Source: Fomitopsis serialis
Lineage: Eukaryota; Basidiomycota; Agaricomycetes; Polyporales; Fomitopsidaceae
Direction of reading: 5' to 3'
Assembly: GCF_022376445.1 (NCBI RefSeq)
Contig: NW_025954963.1
Span: 1-64,000, forward strand
DNA length: 64,000 nucleotides
Below the pieces are notes generated by a model. That model was not told where the DNA came from and did not search any database. It worked only from the letters and a program-made list of their open reading frames with translations. This document shows, one piece after another, positions 57,801 through 64,000 of this stretch. How positions within the stretch are numbered: the stretch's first letter is position 1; the number at the start of each line of letters is the position of its first letter. The position numbers and the translations under genes are program-made.

Positions 57801-58065
57801 CATCAAGCAAGAACCCGTCACTCCTTCCTTGTCCTCCGACCCTCCCTCGCCTTCCGTCGCCAGCGCCGTCACGTCCGATTCCGACGATGTGAAGCTCGCC
57901 AATGGCACGGCGGCACTTTCACTCGACGAGCGAACACAGAAGGCGGCGGAGCAGGATCCTGAGTTCGCGGCAGCCCTGCAACGCCAGCGCGACCGTGAGC
58001 TCGAGCAGGCGAAGCTGATGTGCTCCTTGGAGAACAAGGAGGCCTGCGTCATGTGCTCTGGCTGA
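54874..58065 (+). CDS. RNR1: Ribonucleotide reductase large subunit (class Ia)
   Basis: Makes dNDPs from NDPs with the small subunit, in the cytosol. The N-terminal ATP-cone reads [26 protein letters not shown] after splicing. It includes a 4-nt micro-exon (54956-54959) supplying parts of the Asp and Gly codons. The catalytic core shows QLSSCFLV (redox Cys), [10 protein letters not shown] (Asn-x-Cys-x-Glu active site), [16 protein letters not shown] and [20 protein letters not shown]. The C-terminus ends CVMCSG, the swinging CxxC pair that reloads the active site. A Ser/Pro-rich, acidic linker before the tail ([20 protein letters not shown]) is typical of fungal orthologues. Introns are short GT-AG throughout and the frame is intact to the TGA at 58063-58065. 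The start is fixed by the exact spacing to the conserved KRDGRKE block. Confidence 0.96.
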
Positions 58066-58631
58066 TGTGTCTTTCTCGGGTTCTAGAGTATCGAGTGCGT
58101 TGGTATGGCATATCTCATCGTGTATTCCCGCAATCCGTCCTCGTCGCATTTTCTGTATTAGATCCATCTGTCTGTTGTATATGTACTCCATGTTAGTTCT
58201 CTAGCTTTCAATATACTATGTCGGAACACCTCTTGACTACGCTCGCCTACTGGACACATTTCGATCGTGTCCCTTAGAGGCGGAGAGCAGTGCGGTCAAA
58301 ATGTGGTCATGAAAATCCATAAATACGGAACCATAAATAGAGGTAGGCTGTACTGATATAAGTAGTCTGTGTGATGCGGGGTACTAGTAGTCTGTGCGGG
58401 ATGCAGGTAGTCTATATTGTGTGTAGGTATTGAATCGTAGTGACCAGTGTGTCGAGCAGTTGTCCTATGCCAGTAGTATGTTGTCGATGTTAAACCCCAG
58501 AATGTGGAGGCACTGTGCGATGGAGACAGTGTCCGCTGTATCGTACACGGAGAAATCAGTGAGAAATCAGTCGTCTTCACCAGACGTCCGCCAAGTGCAT
58601 GGATCTGTCATGGTCACTAGGTCGTTGATGT
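58066..58631. other. Intergenic region between convergent genes
   Basis: Contains the 3' ends of RNR1 and modular gene copy 2. AT-rich, with short GTAGTCTGTG-like direct repeats near 58360-58420. No gene was recognised. Confidence 0.4.
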
Positions 58632-61600
58632 TCATGCAGTGGCAGCGAACTCGTCGGTCGCGGCCGTCCTCGGTGTCCCAAGGCGGAGAGGGGGGAGTTG
58701 CACGAACTGCGAGCCCACCGCCTGACGAATGTGGGCGTTGGCAATGCGCATCGCACCGGCGCCGAGTCCGTCGGCGCCGGTACCGCGGTTCCGTCGTCCA
58801 CCTTGAGTCTGGACGCTGGAACCATCCTGCGCGGATGCCCCCTCGGATTTGCCCTCCGTGCGACGAGTCTGACGACCACGAGTGGGCTGACGCCTCCGGG
58901 TCGAGCCGCCAGTACCAATGTTGCTCCCACTTGCGTCTGAGTTGCCATTCTGTATGGCTGCGTCCGTTGGACTGGACGCCGCCTGGTTCTTGTCGACGCC
59001 GTCTACCACCGCAAAGAACGGAGACACTCAGTGTCTGACGAGGGGCACAGAAACGACATTTTCGACTCACCGTTCTGCTCAGCCCGCTGTGCCGATTTCT
59101 CAGCCTCCAGCGCCTGTCTCTCCATCTTGCGCGTCTTCGACGCCTGGACCTTCTTCCCGCCACGCGCGCGCGGGTGCCTCTTGCGCTTCCTCTCGCTGCT
59201 CACTGGCAGTTCTCCCTCGGTGCTCGTGTCCGCTTGCAAATCCTCCGCGACTCTAGACGCGGGACTAGGACTTGAAGAGACGTGTTCGATACCGAATGCG
59301 GGAGAGTTGACTGTGCCGTCCCTGGACGTCGGCACCGACGGGGACTCGAGGTCCAGAGTCGCGTCGGTGCTCTCGATGAAGCCAAGGACGAGTCTATGTG
59401 GAGCAGCATTAGCACCGGTACATGTACAGGGCGCCACCACGTCACTTACCGAAGGAAGACCAACAAGATTTGGGCAGCAGCGAAGCGGCGCCGACCAGCA
59501 ACCAGAGCAGAGCGCTGGCCAGAGTGGGCGAACGCCGCCGAGCGAAGGCGAAGGTAAACTTGCTCCAGAGAGACCGGGGACGCGGAGGTGAGACCGTGCG
59601 GAAGGGCACCAGCGGTCCCAAAGTAGCGCAGAGTGATCCAGTAGAGCCCATGCGACGTCGGCAGAGAGCGCGGGACCTGGGGCGGGCAGAATACGTTACA
59701 GATCTGCTGCACCCACTCTCGAGAGACGGGATGCACAGGCTGGACGGAGACCACGGGCTTCGCCGGGCCAAAGGGGACGCGCTGCTTGACCTTGATCGCG
59801 ATGACGCGGGGGCGGACGGGCTTGTCCGTCGGAAGAGGCCCCTCAATCGCAGCGCTGGGTCCAGAAGTTTGAACAGGGACCAGGAGTGCGGGTTCGACAG
59901 GAGCACCGAGAGGGGCGACATCGTCCGTGTTGTCCGTGAGCGTCAGCACCAACGGCGATTCGAGGAGCGGAGTCGCATAGTCGGTTTCTTGATGACAGAG
60001 CCGATGGACAATCCTGTAACAAAGCATCAGCGCCCCGAAGAGAATACTACGAATGGGGTCGACTCACCGAAGGAAGATAAACAACGTCTGGGTAGCGGCA
60101 GACCTGATATGCCTGTCAGCAACAAGGGCAGATCGAGGGTCCGACTCATCGACCGTGGTAGAGGCAGGAGCAGCAATAGACGCAGTCGCCGTAGAGCGGA
60201 AGCGAATGCGAAGCTGCTCAGAGGAAATGCCAGAACCAGAGGACGCAGAGACGAGACCGTCGGGGATCGTCAACACGATCCGAGTGCCAGGGGTACCAAA
60301 GTACCGGCGTGCGGACCAGTAGAACTCGCCAGAAGTGGGCAGGGTACGCGGAGTTTGGGGGAGACCAAAGACGCTGCGGATTGCCACCCACTCTGGGGGA
60401 ATCGAGCGCACCGGATGCACGGGAGCGACAGGCTTGACAGGGCCGAAGGGAACACGCTTCTTGATCTTGACGGCGATGACGCGGGAGCCGGCGGGCTTGA
60501 CCAGGGAGCGAACACCAGATAGCTGCACAGAGACCGACTGTGGAGCCCTGACAGGAGCATCGAGGGCCACGATGCGGTCCGTAGTCACCGACTCCAGGAC
60601 GCCGTCGGTGAGCTTCACAGTCAAGCGAAGGGCAATTCTGCGGGGAGGTATGAGCGTCGGGGAACCTCCAGACGAGAACGCGTTATCACTCACCGAAGTA
60701 GATCCAACGGAGTCTGGGGAACGACGGAGACATGGTTGTCAGCAACCAGGGCAGAACCGGAGTCCAACTCCACCACGGGAGTAGCGGCAGGAGCATCGAC
60801 AGGGGCGAAGATGGCAGTACCAGCGGGAGTCAAGCCCAGACCGAGCGCGACCACGAGCTCAACCAGGGCACCAGAAACCCTCAAGTAGCGCAAGGCAATC
60901 CAGTGGAATCCATCGATCGTGAGCACGGTACGCGGGAGCTGAGAAGCAACAAAGGCGCTGCGAATCTCCCACACCCACTGTGGATGGATCGAGTAGCACG
61001 TAGGTTGGACGGGAACGACAGGCCGGGCTGGACCGAAAGGGACACGTCTGACTCTGGTTGCCACGACGAGTGGGCAGGCAGGCTCACTGGCCGTCGCAGC
61101 CAGAGGCATCGTCTCTACAGAGTTGGGGTTGTGCGACTGGCGAGGGGCGAGGTATGCGAGCTGGGTAGGAGTATCGCAAGCACCATTATACACCGTGACG
61201 ACGGTCTTCGAAGGCATGACAAGCGGGAAGACGCACTTCGCTTTGGAGGCGATGACACGGGGCTGCACCGGGGTGTACGTGAAGAGAGGCCTCCAGAACA
61301 CAGAGGGACCAGCAGGACGAAGAGGCACCACTCCCGAGAGGATAGCCTGAACAAGGACACCAGGTATGTTGAGACGAGTCGCCATTGTCCTGATCATCCC
61401 GTAGTAGCCGGTGGGAAGTAGACTGCGAGGGATGCCAAGGACGCCGAAGGTTGCGTGCACCATCCTGACCCAGCGTGTGTTGAACTCAAACGCTGGGACC
61501 ATCAGAGGGACGATGACTGGAAGCACACGCTTGACTCTTGTTGCATCAAGACCGTTGCCTCGCTTAGCCTTGGGCAGAGGTCTCTTCACCGTGACCACGG

Positions 61601-62903
61601 GACCAGTGACAAGATGGAAGAGAGCGGTTGTCTTGGCCAGAACACCCGGGATGTTGAACTGGGCTGCGATCGTCCCGAGGTGAATTGCCGGGAGCAGAGT
61701 GTGAGGAATGCCGACACCCTGAAAAGCCGCTTGGAGGGCCTTGACCCAACGACAGCTGAGGTCGCAGATTGGAACGAATGAGGGAACCACAGCCGGGAGC
61801 GAGCACTTCAACTTCAGTCCGGCCACAAGAGACCTGGTGAGAGACAGTAGGACCACCGAGCAGAGTTGACACTGAAGCACGGAGAGCTTCGCCTGGATAA
61901 TAGCACCCAGAATACCGAACTTCGCCAGCGGCACCTTCAGCCAGTCAGTCGGGAAGCGAGCGCGACGAAGGTTGACGCTGTTGAGGGCCTTGAGTGTCAT
62001 CGTAAACCAGTTCAGGGTGAGATCGCACGCCGTCTGGCCGATTGGAACGGTGACGACCGGAAGCAGACACTTTGCCTCAACGAAGCGAACACGGATGCGC
62101 TTCGCCAGATTGAGGAACTTGGCCGCCGCCGACTTAGCGAGGCTGATCGCAGTGTCGAGGCCTGAAGCGATCGCACGCCGAGAGACACCGCGGAGAGCGT
62201 CCAAGCCGCTGCGAGTGAGAGTGGCAAGGAAGGTCGTCGGGACAAGGAGGCAGAGGATACAAGAAGCGACCCACAGTGCCCGGCGCCAGAGGGGACGACG
62301 ACGCTGGACAGAGACAGTCTGAATGACATCTTGCAGAGGACAAGCCACCGAGGCTCCAACTGTGATCACACGGTCGACACGGCCGGTCGATGAGGTCGAG
62401 GCCAGTGAGCGGGCGAACTCTGCGCTGGTGCAGAGAACGATGCGAACTATGCGGGCGTGGCGTGGTGCAGGATACGCGGGGTCGACAAGGGCCAAGATCC
62501 TAAGAGCGACGATGGCAGCACCCCAGAGCAAGGCGTTGAAGACGACGACGGAGACAACAACCAAGAGGCGCGCCAACTTGCGGAGCACCGTGGCAAGTCC
62601 GACAGCCAGTGCACGGCAGAGGCCTAGAGCGAGCCTCTGCCATTGAATGGTCGGTGGCTGAGGAAGATGCTGGGTGTCGAGGAGGTAGTTGCAGGCGACA
62701 AAGACGGCTCCGATTGCGCAGGCGTAGTCCAAGACGACTTTGCTGAGGAGGTCCGAGCAGCAGGTGGCGAGGACGACCACTCCGAGGGCGGCGGCGGCGA
62801 GGACGGAGGTGCGGACGGAAAGGCCGGTGGCGACGCGGAGGACATACAGGAGCGTGGCGAGGTAGATCACGTTGATGATGTCGGGGGCTGCCGTGCCCGT
62901 CAT
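58632..62903 (-). CDS. Modular multi-exon membrane protein of unknown family, copy 2 (intact, 1342 aa)
   Basis: Exons on the minus strand: 60694-62903, 60068-60637, 59459-60013, 59071-59393 and 58632-59002. They total 4029 nt, exactly 1343 codons, with GT-AG introns of phases 2, 2, 2 and 1. The start is the ATG giving MTGTAAPDIINVIYL. Hydrophobic segments lie near residues 10-28, 33-49, 58-75, 112-140 and 209-228. A basic juxtamembrane region follows (VQRRRPLWRRALW). About seven copies of a roughly 60-residue module come next, some degenerate. The clearest shows RVPFGPVKPVAPVHPV, PPEWVAIRSVFGLPQTPRTL, FYWSARRYFGTPGTRI. A Ser/Asp stretch with SALVAD recurs between modules. The tail has ERKRKRHPRARGGKK, a charged helix, and Gly/Arg-rich sequence (RRRQPTRGRQTRR). 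I do not recognise the family and infer only a membrane protein with a cytosolic or lumenal repeat array. Confidence 0.82.
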
Positions 62904-64000
62904 GGTGACGGGTGGTGCTGGTGGGCGGGGAACGCAAGAGGTGGAGAGCGGCGGGCTCCCCGACGCTCCCCTTATGTTCAACTTGCGCCGCTGCTGTCAG
63001 CCCCGGCCGGCACGTCACCCTCATGTCAGCCCCCGCCGCCGGCTGCCCCGCCTCCTCCGGCGCCCTCTTCGCCAGCCTCCGGGCTGACAGTCTGTCGCGT
63101 TGGCGTTGGGTTGCGCCAGCCCTTCGTGTTCCAGAGAACTTGCCACTTACGGCATGTCGACTTCTTCTTTGGGCGGTTCACGAATAACACGGATGTTACG
63201 TTCGACTTACGCCGCACACGCATGTCCGCATTAGCGCCGCATCCGGGCGGAGGCGCGTGAGCACGATTGAAACTAGGATGGATTCTGGTCAGCTTATCCC
63301 CGAAGCTTGCTGGCAACCTGCGCACCTTGGCATTGGGTCATCGCGGAAGCCTTGCCTAACACAGGATCCTCAGAACCCAAGTACCCACCAGCACCGTTCA
63401 CTCATTCGCTCAAGCACCCTATAGAACCCTACCGTATTTCCGATCGCTGGGCCGAACAACAGTTCGGCTCACACTCAACCTTCGCTGAGGCCCATCACAC
63501 ATGGCGTTGGGGTGCAGACAGTCGTTAAGGGTCGTAACGAGTATACTAGAGGCATACACAACAGCGATGAGCAGCCCAGACAATAACGGGGGGAGATCGC
63601 CTATAACCAGAGAGACAACCAGAGCCTAGACCAAATGCAGCACACATAGCGACCGAGTGAGAGTAGACGAGTGAGTGAGTGCCGGGAAGCCAGACCATGC
63701 GCGCGGGGAACCTCACCCAGCGAGGCCCATCGCCACCAGGACCTCTGCCAGCCGAGGCCGCCGCACAGCAGTAGTCTGCGAGCCGGAGCACTGATAATTA
63801 CCGATTAATGCCGGAACGAGCGCAGCTGACGAAAGGAATGCGAGGGGGCATGTGGCTGCGTCGACGCAGCCACGCCGTCAAGAAGGTGAATGAGTGCGCG
63901 CAACGCGCACCCTGCGGGAGAAGGATCCGTGCGCGGGATCAGTTCGGCGAGCCGTACCACCAGAGAGTGGTCACGCCGACAGGGAAGGTGTACGAGACCT
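62904..64000. other. Upstream region of modular gene copy 2 and right edge
   Basis: The first about 120 bp share blocks with the promoter of copy 1 (GACGTGCCGGCCGG and GCGCAAGTTGAACATAAG). Beyond that I see no defensible gene until a possible open frame at the right edge. Several short perfect palindromes lie between 63843 and 63975. Confidence 0.4.
63838..64000 (+). CDS. Possible partial open frame running off the right edge
   Basis: From the ATG at 63838 the frame stays open to the window end with a basic, Cys-containing sequence (LRRRSHAVKKVNECAQRAP, then FGEPYHQRVVTPTGKVYET). It is only 54 codons, overlaps palindromic DNA and is unrecognised, so it may be a real 5' exon, part of a repeat, or chance. 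Confidence 0.22.
   Translation, partial: MRGGMWLRRRSHAVKKVNECAQRAPCGRRIRARDQFGEPYHQRVVTPTGKVYET

Noticed and set aside
62904..62981. Upstream in-frame extension of modular gene copy 2
   Set aside because: It begins at a TTG, lies in the block shared with the copy 1 leader where no matching coding frame exists, and the ATG at 62901-62903 corresponds to the copy 1 start.
1..64000. CRISPR arrays, prokaryotic operons, tRNA or rRNA genes
   Set aside because: No regularly spaced repeats, no ribosome-binding sites and no cloverleaf or rRNA signature was noticed. Intron structure shows the DNA is eukaryotic.

Overview
This is a stretch of a filamentous basidiomycete nuclear genome, most likely a polypore-type agaricomycete. 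The evidence is short GT-AG introns of about 45-60 nt in nearly every gene, high gene density on both strands, and gene families typical of that group: a polyporopepsin-like aspartic protease, BTB and F-box families, arrestin-like proteins and a PA-TM-RING ligase. I saw no rRNA, tRNA or CRISPR array. Coding calls come from hand splicing and from family motifs I recognise; no database search was possible.

Layout. 0-8.2 kb: a partial membrane-protein gene running off the left edge (minus), a Dhr2/DHX33-type DEAH helicase (plus), a tiny seven-exon conserved gene (minus), a 556-bp inverted-repeat element, and RFT1 (minus). 8.7-23.2 kb: two tandem arrestin-like genes, a PA-TM-RING ubiquitin ligase, a CCCH zinc-finger gene, a heme oxygenase and a DCAF5-like WD40 protein, all plus. 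23.6-29.1 kb: copy 1 of an unrecognised multi-exon membrane protein built of repeated modules. 30-31.7 kb: aspartic protease (minus). 33.5-42.8 kb: a LINE retrotransposon whose second ORF is split by a 2.9-kb TIR-bounded insertion. 44.8-47.8 kb: poorly conserved genes and a damaged F-box gene. 48.5-53.7 kb: two BTB genes flanking an aldo/keto reductase. 53.9-58.1 kb: a small conserved gene and RNR1, head to head across a cluster of ACGCGT (MCB) boxes. 58.6-62.9 kb: copy 2 of the modular membrane protein, inverted relative to copy 1.

The most unusual object is the inverted pair of modular genes. Copy 2 splices to an uninterrupted 1342-codon frame. It has an N-terminal multi-span membrane region, then repeats of a roughly 60-residue module with a conserved Pro-rich / Trp-Val / Pro-Arg-Thr-Leu / Tyr-Trp / Arg-Tyr-Phe pattern, then a basic tail. 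The downstream modules sit on separate phase-2/phase-2 exons, and the two copies differ by exon number, a chimeric exon, a perfectly conserved 313-bp block and a candidate newly gained intron.

Several otherwise conserved genes (helicase, RFT1, heme oxygenase, LINE ORF1, modular copy 1, protease, F-box) carry single-base frame breaks, mostly consistent with one missing base in a homopolymer. This may be residual long-read assembly error rather than gene death, so broken genes are annotated over their full span. Functionally the window mixes RNA/ribosome work (helicase, CCCH), ER glycosylation (RFT1), dNTP synthesis (RNR1), heme turnover, and an apparent local richness in ubiquitin-ligase components (RING, F-box, BTB, DCAF-like WD40). 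I do not claim these form one pathway.
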